A stretch of 50,128 nucleotides of DNA from NCBI GenBank assembly GCA_019104865.1, contig JAHRWZ010000081.1:1-50128 (forward strand), written 5' to 3'. Both the position numbers and the translations under genes were made by a program. This DNA comes from Castellaniella sp. (GTDB taxonomy: Bacteria > Pseudomonadota > Gammaproteobacteria > Burkholderiales > Burkholderiaceae_B). Positions within the stretch are counted from its first letter, which is position 1. Every line of letters starts with the position of its first letter. The notes below the pieces were generated by a model, which saw nothing but the letters and a program-made list of their open reading frames with translations, had not been told where the DNA came from and searched no databases. This document shows, in pieces, positions 1 to 6,710 of the stretch.

Positions 1-61
1 TGAACTGCGCGGTATAGGTGCGGCGTCGGCGACGCGGCTTGCTGACAGGTTCTTGGTGCAT
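1..61 (-). CDS. IS66-like transposase accessory protein, N-terminus only (partial)
   Basis: Only the first 20 codons are in the window; the gene runs off the left edge. After the ATG at 59-61 the translation has a basic stretch of five arginines followed by TYTAQF. This resembles the start of the helix-turn-helix TnpA-type proteins of IS66 elements, which begin with a basic run and a motif of the RTHSxEFK kind. IS3-family OrfA proteins begin in a similar way, so the family is an inference from 20 residues. It is the only insertion-sequence signal I can see in the window. Confidence 0.45.
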   Translation of the reverse strand, partial: MHQEPVSKPRRRRRTYTAQF

Positions 62-94
62 ACGTGTCCACGATATTTAAGCGGACACGTATGC
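58..94. promoter_or_regulatory. 12-bp perfect inverted repeat over the transposase start
   Basis: GCATACGTGTCC at 58-69 is exactly complementary to GGACACGTATGC at 83-94, with a 13-nt A+T-rich loop. On the minus-strand RNA the 3' arm holds the GGA that could serve as ribosome-binding site and the ATG of the transposase-like gene. Known insertion sequences such as IS10 and IS50 use such hairpins to stop translation of read-through transcripts. A DNA operator is the alternative. Confidence 0.5.
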
Positions 95-173
95 TCTATC
101 GGATACCGAGGCGGCTCAAGGTGCGTTCACCGGACGGATACAAAACGTCGGCTTTCCTGAGGTTGGTAGCCGG

Positions 174-329
174 ATGATGACCCGAGTATTTACAGGTCAA
201 GATCTCAATCGCGGATGGGTGATGGTGCAAAACGGTGTTTATCGATATGCGGTCGTTCAGCGCGGCCTTATGTGTGTGAGAGTGGTCATGCAGGAGTATC
301 TTGCTGCAGAGGTATCCTGGAGTGGCTAG
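174..329 (+). CDS. Possible 51-aa hypothetical protein
   Basis: A short frame opens with two consecutive ATG codons and closes at TAG 327-329. The product is not of random composition: a polar start (MTRVFTGQD) leads into alternating hydrophobic and basic residues and an acidic end (MQEYLAAEVSWSG). The only upstream purine-rich stretch, TGAGG near 158-162, is about 12 nt from the start, which is far. I recognise no family. It could be a remnant next to the insertion sequence. The opposite strand is also open here but gives a His- and Ser-rich product that looks like chance. Confidence 0.25.
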   Translation: MMTRVFTGQDLNRGWVMVQNGVYRYAVVQRGLMCVRVVMQEYLAAEVSWSG

Positions 330-616
330 TATGTTTGACCACGGCGCTCGTGCCGTCGGTTCCATGTATCACTAACGTTGTATCTTAGGCGAATCGGCGT
401 GTTTAGACCACGGCGGAATTGCGCGCAAGTACCCGACGATGCCGATAGGGCTGGTACGGCTTCAAACTAGCTCGACCCTTGGGTCTGTCAGCAATTTCGT
501 GTTTAGGGCATACCATCCGCCTGCGGTTCGCATTCGAAAACGGCGACGGCTAAACACACACTGACCGAACGGCGACGAAAGACAGTCCACTTAGGTTGGC
601 CGTTTATTTCTTAGCC
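330..616. other. Intergenic stretch without a supported gene
   Basis: No frame here has a credible start and composition. GTGTTTAG occurs twice (around 400 and 500) and its complement CTAAACAC once near 552, which could be weak operator half-sites. I see no convincing terminator for the gene that ends at 617. Confidence 0.4.
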
Positions 617-1324
617 TCACTGAAAGAGCCGGGCATCGCGTGCGCATGAAGCTTCTTCATCCGGGCGCAGAAAGAACAGATCTTGGGGGCTTGGCTCACG
701 GTTGATCACTGCAAGCATGCAGCGGCCTGCCTCGATGGCTTGTGGGTAGGGCAGCATACGCTGGGCGCTCAGCGAGATGCGGGCCTCCTTGGTCTGCTCC
801 GAGAAGAGTTCACCCCACCATCCGGCCGGCGCTTGTGGGCACTCGTCACGCCCCATCGGTTCGCATGAGCGAAAGAGCGCGATTGCAAGCATCGTCGCGC
901 CCCAGGGAATACTCATGCGCGGGGGGCTGGCATGCATGGATTGCGGGGGCACCAAACGGGGGGGCACCCAGCCCACAAACTCTAACGACTCACTCGGTTG
1001 TGTCAACATGGGATGACCCTCCGGCAGCGATACTGGTGTTTTGGGATACTCTGCCGGTTCGTCCGGGATAAGCCAGTCGGGCCTTATATGAAGGAGCACA
1101 GGGCAGCCCAGCAGCGTCCGAGGGTAGGTGCTCAGGAGATCCTCGAGCATCAGCATGAGGTGATTACGCCCGGGTAACGCCTGGGCTGCCTGAAGAAGCC
1201 CATACAAGGAGGCACAGTCGGACTGCGCGAGCCATGGATGGAGGCGTCCATACGCGTCCGCGATTCGTCCCACAAGCAGGGCACTACAGACGCTTTGTGC
1301 AATTTCCAGTGGAGATTCCTGCAT
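617..1324 (-). CDS. Hypothetical island protein, paralogue A (235 aa)
   Basis: Function unknown. The start at 1324 is supported by AAGGAG at 1332-1337, seven bases upstream. The 235-residue product is soluble in appearance, with no signal peptide or membrane segment; its first 70 residues look helical. It aligns with the product of 2843-3658: FVGW (116-119) with LLGW, IPWG (139-142) followed by an IALF block, WW (169-170) followed by LF, YPQAIEA (193-199) with YTQAAEA, and PQDLFF (213-218) with FQDLSF. IPWG and WW are 30 residues apart in both. Compared with its paralogue it lacks about 30 C-terminal residues. The conserved tryptophans suggest a folded domain with one job. Immunity protein or regulator partner are possibilities I cannot support further. 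Confidence 0.75.
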   Translation of the reverse strand: MQESPLEIAQSVCSALLVGRIADAYGRLHPWLAQSDCASLYGLLQAAQALPGRNHLMLMLEDLLSTYPRTLLGCPVLLHIRPDWLIPDEPAEYPKTPVSLPEGHPMLTQPSESLEFVGWVPPRLVPPQSMHASPPRMSIPWGATMLAIALFRSCEPMGRDECPQAPAGWWGELFSEQTKEARISLSAQRMLPYPQAIEAGRCMLAVINREPSPQDLFFLRPDEEASCARDARLFQ

Positions 1325-1459
1325 GAACCAACTCCTTGAATCAGTTTGGTGGAGGATATATTTTGTTGTTGGGCGCTTGGCTGCGGGCAGCCCGGCGGAA
1401 TACGCCGTTTGGTAGCCAATCCAGCCACGCTCTACCGACGTGCTCGGGGAACTGCATCT

Positions 1460-1495
1460 GGTGCCAACGGAAGCAGTTGTGCCCCCGTTGGCACC
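1460..1495 (-). terminator. 11-bp perfect hairpin after the winged-helix gene
   Basis: GGTGCCAACGG (1460-1470) pairs exactly with CCGTTGGCACC (1485-1495) around a 14-nt loop. It starts 17 bases beyond the stop codon of the gene ending at 1513. There is no U-tract on either side, so it is not a classic Rho-independent terminator. It may protect the mRNA 3' end, support Rho-dependent termination, or act as a regulator site ahead of the gene starting at 1324. Confidence 0.5.
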
Positions 1496-1512
1496 CCGGC
1501 GTCTAGCTTTTC

Positions 1513-2394
1513 CTAAACGGCTAGCTCCAAGACATCAGGGATCAAGTATCGAAGCGGGTTGCCTTGCTTCTCAATGGCGGCCAGCTCCGCCTGCAACTTG
1601 ATACGATTTCCTACCAGCGTGTCGTGATCACCTTCAACGAGAATTGAAGTCTCCACAGCCCGTAGCTGACGACGTATCGCGTTGGCAGGCATCGCACTGT
1701 CGAGTGCCGCTTGCAGGGCTGGTACGGCATCACGCAGTGCAGCAAGCTGCACGAAGATAGGCTCGCCCTCTTTGCTCACAGCCAAAAGATCAAGCCAGCG
1801 CCGTTTCGCACGGCGAACTACCGTTCGGGGGGCCTCATTGGGCAGCACAATTTCGTAAATGATGCGTTGCCTCGGGGCAAGACGTACCACGATGGGCATG
1901 TAGCTTCGCAGCGTAATGCCGCGTTTCATGACCCATTCGGCACCAGCTGAGTATGGTAGCCAGTGCTCGGATGGACTCATCGATATGATCTCGGCACGTA
2001 GCAGTGCATAGCGGAGATTTATCGCAGACGCATTGCCGCGCAGCGCACTTGGCACCTCAGCTGATTCTTCCCCAAGCGTCTCCCCCGTGGGCTGGTACAG
2101 GGCCTCCCCACTGTGAACCAGCGGATTCGCATGACTGCGAAGCAGACCGTGGCGCTGTGCCTCTCGAAGCAGGTGCTGCGCGGTGGGTCGATATTCACCG
2201 AGCAACTGTGCGGCTTGCGTCACCGTGAGCGCCATCTGGTGTTCTGCCGCCAAGTGGGCCAACCAGAAAGGTTCGGGAAACGATGGAGGTACGCTGTGTA
2301 GAAAGCGAGCAGCCGCAGGCGTGAGAACCCGTGAACGTGTAGAAATAATGCGATTAAGATCCGACACCGAACGGTCGGCAGCGATTGACGACAT
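1513..2394 (-). CDS. Putative winged-helix protein of unknown function (293 aa)
   Basis: I chose the ATG at 2394 because AAGAGG (2400-2405) sits five bases upstream; a GTG six bases earlier would overlap that site. Around residues 55-85 the sequence (LTVTQAAQLLG, then REAQRHGLL) reads as a helix-turn-helix in a winged-helix fold, in the style of MarR- or replication-relaxation-type N-terminal domains. The middle (about 125-215) is rich in Arg and hydrophobic residues and contains RRAKRRW. The C-terminus contains an amphipathic, possibly coiled-coil stretch (NRIKLQAELAAIEK). No signal peptide is visible. It lies between two paralogous unknown genes on the same strand and has its own promoter and a long leader. 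A DNA-binding role in island regulation or mobilisation is inferred from the N-terminus only. Confidence 0.7.
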   Translation of the reverse strand: MSSIAADRSVSDLNRIISTRSRVLTPAAARFLHSVPPSFPEPFWLAHLAAEHQMALTVTQAAQLLGEYRPTAQHLLREAQRHGLLRSHANPLVHSGEALYQPTGETLGEESAEVPSALRGNASAINLRYALLRAEIISMSPSEHWLPYSAGAEWVMKRGITLRSYMPIVVRLAPRQRIIYEIVLPNEAPRTVVRRAKRRWLDLLAVSKEGEPIFVQLAALRDAVPALQAALDSAMPANAIRRQLRAVETSILVEGDHDTLVGNRIKLQAELAAIEKQGNPLRYLIPDVLELAV

Positions 2395-2400
2395 GAACAC

Positions 2401-2691
2401 CTCTTGCGGATGCGCCTGGCGGCGCAGTTAGCGTATGGCAACCGAAGAAATGTGTAAGGCACACTTTCTGATCGCACCAAATTAATGGCGCTACCAGTTC
2501 GGCTACCGATCAAATCAAGGCATCTAGTAATGACACCTTGTACCCACGAAAGCGTGGGAGAAACTACGCTGTAATTACTACAGGAAAGGGGTGAGACTAC
2601 GTTTCAAACACGAATAGTTTTGCGTTTGAGTCGCCAACGGCAGACGCTTGGCCGTTGGTTTACATAGCCATAATTTTCAAGTCGTGCAAAC
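2401..2691 (-). promoter_or_regulatory. Long structured leader of the winged-helix gene
   Basis: If the promoter at 2692-2720 is used, about 290 bases of RNA precede the start at 2394. The leader holds CCAACGGC/GCCGTTGG (2634-2641 and 2651-2658, 9-nt loop), CCCACG/CGTGGG (2543-2548 and 2553-2558, 4-nt loop) and a CTGTA/TACAG palindrome (2569-2583). There is no open frame of note in it. These could be operators or RNA hairpins that regulate the gene. Confidence 0.4.
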
Positions 2692-2720
2692 ATTTTAGCA
2701 TGAGTTTGTCATTTTGTCAA
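2692..2720 (-). promoter_or_regulatory. Sigma-70 promoter, TTGACA-17-TAAAAT
   Basis: Read on the minus strand, a perfect -35 box TTGACA (2720-2715) is followed after exactly 17 bases by TAAAAT (2697-2692), one mismatch from the -10 consensus. Transcription would start near 2685 and run into the winged-helix gene. It lies just beyond the terminator of the preceding gene, so that gene and this one are probably separate units. Confidence 0.7.
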
Positions 2721-2795
2721 TATTGTGTTAGGGCTAATCACTAGCCACCCTCTCGGCATGAAGCGCAAACAGCGGCACTGGCCCAATTTGTCGCC

Positions 2796-2827
2796 GAAAA
2801 AAGAAGCGGGCCGCAGATGCGGCCCGC
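2796..2827 (-). terminator. Rho-independent terminator of paralogue B
   Basis: GCGGGCCGC (2806-2814) pairs perfectly with GCGGCCCGC (2819-2827) around a 4-nt loop. On the minus strand the stem is followed by TTC and a run of T (complement of 2796-2802). It lies 16 bases after the stop codon of the gene ending at 2843. Confidence 0.9.
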
Positions 2828-2842
2828 CTGAAGGATTGATTA

Positions 2843-3658
2843 TTACCTGCTCATCTCGAATTCGGCTCGCCACTGTGGGTGTTCAGGAAAGCCCGCATCG
2901 CACTGCGCACGGAACTGCAGACCAAGGTGGTTTGCCAGCCGCTGTAGTCCTTGCAATGTGAAGTAATAGAAACTCAGGTCTTGGAAGCCTCCTTCCTCCG
3001 CAAAATACGGGCTCGCGCCCACGCTCATCGCGTGTGCAGCCTCAGCCGCCTGCGTATAGTCGAAAACCATCGGGGTGTGGACCTTCGCGACAACGTCTGG
3101 CCTGCAAAATAGCTGCGCCCACCACTCGTCTGATATCGCAGGAAAGAGACGGCTTGCAGGGCTCGCATTCCATTCGAAAAGGGCGACTGCCGCCGAGACT
3201 TTTCCCCACGGAATGCCGTGTGGCGCCATCCTGGTCAACTGATGCTGTGCCCGAGGATAGATCGTGCTCGCATCAAGCCACCCTAATAGACGCAGGTTGG
3301 GTGCAGGATCATCTGCGCCAGGCTCGGCAGTAGGTAGCACGAAGGTCTCCTCCCGTGGCGGATAAGGCTCTGGTAGGAAATTGCCGTTGCGATAGCACCG
3401 CGCTGGGTGCACGCACGCAAGAATCGGAGCTGCAACGAGCCGCGTGGCTGATGGTGTGCGGTTCAGGTAACCGCTCAGGCAAGTAGCGAGCGCTGCACGG
3501 TCGCTCAATGGGCAACTTTCGAACAGATAGGCGATGCCCATATCGTCGCAAAACTCCGTCTCTATCCTGAGTAGTTCGATCGCCGCACTCGATTTCCCCT
3601 CCTTGATTAACGAGACGGCCTCCAAGACCACTGCATCCCAGTAGCTCTGTAACATCAT
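2843..3658 (-). CDS. Hypothetical island protein, paralogue B (271 aa)
   Basis: Function unknown. The ATG at 3658 is preferred because GAGGA (3666-3670) lies seven bases upstream; a GTG at 3676 would put that site inside the gene. The 271-residue protein has helical N-terminal repeats (about 1-70) and then the same landmarks as the 617-1324 product: LLGW (124-127), IPWG (149-152) with VALF, WW (179-180) with QLF, YTQAAEA (201-207), FQDLSF (225-230). It also has a C-terminal extension of about 35 residues (GLQRLANHLGLQF onward) that the shorter paralogue lacks. No signal peptide, no recognised catalytic motif. A strong terminator ends the transcript. Two diverged copies in 3 kb suggest functional specialisation rather than a recent duplication. 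Confidence 0.8.
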   Translation of the reverse strand: MMLQSYWDAVVLEAVSLIKEGKSSAAIELLRIETEFCDDMGIAYLFESCPLSDRAALATCLSGYLNRTPSATRLVAAPILACVHPARCYRNGNFLPEPYPPREETFVLPTAEPGADDPAPNLRLLGWLDASTIYPRAQHQLTRMAPHGIPWGKVSAAVALFEWNASPASRLFPAISDEWWAQLFCRPDVVAKVHTPMVFDYTQAAEAAHAMSVGASPYFAEEGGFQDLSFYYFTLQGLQRLANHLGLQFRAQCDAGFPEHPQWRAEFEMSR

Positions 3659-3791
3659 GATTGTGTCCTCGTTCACGCCTGACGCCGGATGCGTCAGCTA
3701 CTGCGTATAGCAATGCGAGGCAGGAAGGCACCTTAAATTAAATTAAATGCGGGGACACTGCGCCACAGTGATAAGCTGCAGTAGAGAGGAA

Positions 3792-3998
3792 ATGCATACG
3801 GGGAACGACGTGTTCGGGATAGTCCTGGTGACGATAGAGGTGGTTCTGATAACTGCGGGGGCGATGTGGATCGCGTCTCGACCCACAGCAGCCGTCGACC
3901 GAATCCGGCTGACCCGGCAGGAGTGTACGGTTGCGCGCACCAAGCAACGCCGCCATGTGTCACGCCCCATGAGGCTCACACGCCGAGTCCGGTGGTAG
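3792..3998 (+). CDS. Possible small single-pass membrane protein (68 aa)
   Basis: The frame starts at ATG 3792 behind AGAGG (3785-3789), which is only two bases away and therefore not ideal; the frame is also open further upstream. Residues 8-28 form one clear hydrophobic helix (GIVLVTIEVVLITAGAMWIA), followed by an Arg-rich cytoplasmic-type tail, an arrangement seen in small regulatory membrane peptides. An A+T-rich TTAAAT-containing stretch upstream (3732-3750) could hold the promoter. It is the only plus-strand candidate between 0.4 and 6.1 kb. A chance frame remains possible. Confidence 0.3.
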   Translation: MHTGNDVFGIVLVTIEVVLITAGAMWIASRPTAAVDRIRLTRQECTVARTKQRRHVSRPMRLTRRVRW

Positions 3999-4037
3999 GC
4001 GTGCCACGCGCAGCGACAGTTTCGATGGCCAGAAATG

Positions 4038-5208
4038 CCGGACCCCAGCATGGGGCCCGGCTCAAGAAAAATAAGGCTGACTAAGTATCTCCTCCTGATT
4101 TTTCAGCATGCCTATCGGGTCGTCACGGACGCACCCAGGGCAAAGTCCTATGAGGCAACCGCTCACCAAAGCAGGTAGCCGGCACCGCGCACGCGCCAAC
4201 GCGCACAGGCTTTTTCATCATCACGTCTTCACTCTTTGCGTTCTGTCGCCGCCACGGCTCCACCAGGCTTTCGACCTGGTTTCACTGCTGAGGCAGCTCG
4301 CTCATACTCTCGCGGGGTTTTTCGGGGTCGTGACCCCCGCCCCGGCTGGTGCGACCCAGCCGAGCCCAAGACGAGAGCATTTTGCTCCACTTAGACAACT
4401 TTTTACGTTCGCAGAGGAACGCCGCTGGCTCACGGCAAGCATCAACACGCCCGGGCTGGATACCGGGATTTCAGGCGGGAGAACCGGGAAAAGTCCCTGC
4501 CGTACTCATTGTGTTGTTTCCTAGCTTGTCGCTTCCACCATGTCGCAGGCACTGTAGGCCCTCAACGGCTTCTCTACTTTCCAGGCAGCACCCCTGTGGG
4601 GCGCCGTTACAGGTTTAAGCTCTCAGCGCGGCGCGCGGCTCATCGGGCGCTACCCTGAATCACCAGCGCGCTCGCCCGAGGGGTCTGGTGCACTTGCACC
4701 ATCCTCCCGAGGCACACCTCACGGTGTGCGATTACGCAGCCATCCTGCCTGGCACAGGTCATGCGGTTGCCCGCATCCCCTGGAAGGGACTTGTTCGCGA
4801 ACGAACTCACCCTTTGATCATGTTGTCAGGGACACTGGGGCATTTGCTCCCCAGGCCCGTTTCGCGTTCGCACCGGCAATTTTTCATGGGATAAAGCGGT
4901 GGGATTACTCCGGCCAAAGCCGGGATTACTCCACCGCCTCCCCCTCGCACCCGGCGAGCTCCATTACGAGCACCGGGCGCCACAGAACTAGCCTTCCGGC
5001 AGGAAGGTTTGGGGCACAGCCCCAGAGTGTGTGAAGAGGGGTTGGCGCCCCCGCTCCACATGATCGTGATGATGATGCGGGAGAGGTTGGCGCCTCGGTA
5101 CTGAACTCGTTCCTTCTGTGTGGATGTCCTGCCCTGTATAGCGTTTGTAGTCACCTCGCACGCTGTTTTTTTCGCGCTTTTCCCAGTTCATTTATTCGAT
5201 GCGAGGTG
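4038..5208. ncRNA. Candidate large structured non-coding RNA (about 1.2 kb)
   Basis: No credible coding frame covers this stretch, yet it is packed with hairpins. Those with exact arms are 4262-4267/4275-4280, 4324-4328/4333-4337, 4343-4349/4356-4362, 4643-4649/4673-4679, 4686-4691/4696-4701, 4712-4718/4723-4729, 4761-4766/4771-4776, 4835-4840/4849-4854, 4992-4997/5002-5007, 5010-5015/5019-5024 and 5152-5160/5200-5208. At the left edge 4038-4046 pairs with 4052-4060 with one mismatch. GCGCCAAC (4193-4200) is complementary to GTTGGCGC at 5041-5048 and 5086-5093, a possible closing helix. The loops at 4719-4722 and 4767-4770 are GTGA and GCAA on the minus strand, both GNRA tetraloops, whereas no exact-arm hairpin listed here has a GNRA loop on the plus strand. 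This favours minus-strand transcription, as for most neighbouring genes. The class is unknown to me; GOLLD-, ROOL- or OLE-like size is the nearest comparison. Confidence 0.55.
4896..4937. repeat. Duplicated GGGATTACTCC inside a symmetric hairpin
   Basis: The 11-mer GGGATTACTCC occurs at 4901-4911 and again at 4922-4932. Folded, GCGGTGG (4896-4902) pairs with CCACCGC (4931-4937) and CCGGC (4910-4914) with GCCGG (4919-4923). This leaves a 7-by-7 internal loop whose two strands are identical (GATTACT; AGTAATC on the minus strand). It is part of the larger structured region. Confidence 0.8.
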
Positions 5209-5505
5209 TCTCTCATCACATGCCGCAGGAAGCTCCTTTTTCTGCGGCTCGGAAACATTCTCGCAAATCGTGTAGGCAAGCCGACTTCTTCTATCCAGCA
5301 CAGTGGCGCTTTGGCAGTTGCCCGAATCTGGACGAGCGACATCCACGCCAATTCTCAACTAGTGGCCTCCTAATGACAAGGTCAGAGCGACTGAGGAGGT
5401 GGCAGCTGCTGAGAGGCTGATAGCCGCACACGTCTTACGCTGGCTTGGCCAAAGGAATATCCGATTACAGGCCCGCGATGGTGCTTCCTTGATCTGAGTC
5501 TCTGG
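5209..5505. other. Intergenic stretch with a weak minus-strand promoter candidate
   Basis: No gene is supported. On the minus strand TTGTCA (5379-5374) and GAGAAT (5356-5351) are 17 bases apart, a mediocre sigma-70 match. If real it would start a transcript near 5344 running into the structured region at 5208-4038. Confidence 0.3.
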
Positions 5506-5823
5506 CTAAGTTTCTGCCCTGAGCAAATCCAGGACCCGCTGGCGACCATCAGACCCCAGCCCATTCCACGCCAAGATCACTTCGGCCAGCGCGTCGTCTT
5601 CGCAATAAAGATAGGCCGCCGGCACATCCAGGGCTCGAGCGAGCTTTGCAGCTACGTCGTGCGGCGGCTCATGAATCCCCGTCTCGTAGCGAGATACCCG
5701 AGCACTCGCCGAACCCTCATCCAGCCCAATTGCCACTCCCAGCCGATCCTGCGGGATGTCCGCCCGCAGGCGCGCCGTGCGTAGCCGACGCCCAAAGACT
5801 GTAGGAGATTGCTTGGAACTCAT
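5506..5823 (-). CDS. XRE-family helix-turn-helix transcriptional regulator
   Basis: A 105-residue cytoplasmic DNA-binding protein. Residues 8-66 form the Cro/CI-type five-helix domain: FGRRLRTARLRADIPQDRLG, then a slightly expanded turn (GLDEGSASARVSRYETG), then a DVAAKLARALDVPAAYLY end helix. A short tail (DALAEVILAWNGLG, QRVLDLLRAE) resembles the dimerising tail of stand-alone XRE repressors. The start at 5823 lies next to two near-identical palindromic sites, so autorepression is likely. Its targets may include the structured region downstream on the same strand. No toxin partner or phage gene is adjacent. Confidence 0.85.
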   Translation of the reverse strand: MSSKQSPTVFGRRLRTARLRADIPQDRLGVAIGLDEGSASARVSRYETGIHEPPHDVAAKLARALDVPAAYLYCEDDALAEVILAWNGLGSDGRQRVLDLLRAET

Positions 5824-5824
5824 C

Positions 5825-5875
5825 CTACGATATTCGCAGTACGAGTTGGTAAATTCTCTACGTAATTCGTAGAAC
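5825..5875. promoter_or_regulatory. Two operator-like sites for the XRE regulator
   Basis: CTACGATATTCGCAGTAC (5825-5842) and CTACGTAATTCGTAGAAC (5858-5875) agree at 14 of 18 positions and are 33 bp apart, about three helical turns. The second is a near-perfect palindrome (TCTACG and CGTAGA flanking five bases, 5857-5873). The first begins one base before the regulator's start codon, so binding would block its translation start region or transcription. Confidence 0.65.
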
Positions 5876-6131
5876 TAGGCCGCATTACGGCCTGTCCAGC
5901 ACAAACTGGCTAGGCAATCGAACGGGCAAAATCAACAGAGGCCTCGTGCGCTGCAGCTCAGCGCTGCGGTCCTCCCATATCGCCCTCACCTGCACCCGAG
6001 CGCCAAAGCTCTCCTCGCAGTCAACCGGAGTCTTAGATGTATCTGAATGTCAGAAATGTAGCTGTTATCGCGATATGAGCGAATCAGACGTGCAGCAGAA
6101 AGCTGGCCTGTTCAATAACTGAGGAACCGAC

Positions 6132-6599
6132 ATGCATTTAAGAATTCTTGGCTCCGTCCTGATGACTGTGATCCTGATGCCCGCTGCCCACGCACTAGAA
6201 GTCTCCGAGTCTGCCGTCAACACTTATGTCAGCATGAAACTACCTAAGAGTGTCGCCGGCGTGCAGCTACTATCACCCAAGGTGACCTTGCTGGAGGGGC
6301 AGGCTAACTTTTGCGCTATTGCACGCCCAAAGCTCTTTCCAAAAGATATTGAATTCTGTTCAGCTCTGACACCGCAATGGCGTCAGGAGACAGCTTCGCT
6401 GCTGGGTACGAGCATGTCGTTGTCATCGCTCAACATCCCTGGCGCACAAGAGAAGCAGTTAGCAGCCGCGAAAACGCTTGTGAACAACACCATACTACCT
6501 GCCCTTGAGGGCATCACGATTTACCAAGCAGACAATTTCATTGGGCGGCGCGTTTCTTCCGTAAAAGCCAAGCATGGAAAACTTGATGTCGAATTCTGA
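6132..6599 (+). CDS. Exported protein resembling the DUF1439/YceB family
   Basis: The ATG follows GAGGA (about 6119-6123). Residues 1-21 are a signal peptide (hydrophobic LGSVLMTVILMPAAHA, cleavage after AHA); the mature part begins LEVSESAVNTYVSMK. There is no lipobox cysteine, unlike E. coli YceB. The pattern of an N-terminal SESAVNxYV helix, beta-strand-rich middle and a C-terminal KAKHGKLDVEF strand resembles DUF1439 periplasmic proteins, whose role is unknown. Two cysteines (about residues 60 and 77) could form a disulfide. It opens a three-gene run of exported proteins (6132-8113) that is poorer in G+C than the rest of the window, suggesting separate acquisition. Confidence 0.6.
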   Translation: MHLRILGSVLMTVILMPAAHALEVSESAVNTYVSMKLPKSVAGVQLLSPKVTLLEGQANFCAIARPKLFPKDIEFCSALTPQWRQETASLLGTSMSLSSLNIPGAQEKQLAAAKTLVNNTILPALEGITIYQADNFIGRRVSSVKAKHGKLDVEF

Positions 6600-6710
6600 C
6601 TGGTACAAGAGTGTAGAAACATGGCTCGCTACTGTCTCTAGCAAAAATCGCCCATTATTTGATGGGCTAAAAACCTCAGATTAAAAATTTCCAGTTGATA
6701 GATACGTCAT

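Noticed and set aside
4108..4524. Plus-strand frame of 138 codons within the structured region
   Set aside because: Low-complexity, hairpin-derived composition, no ribosome-binding site, and it crosses several perfect hairpins.
4807..5154. Minus-strand frame of 115 codons within the structured region
   Set aside because: Spans the strongest hairpins and has no protein-like pattern.
5199..5420. Plus-strand frame of 73 codons
   Set aside because: No ribosome-binding site and no recognisable pattern; composition looks random.
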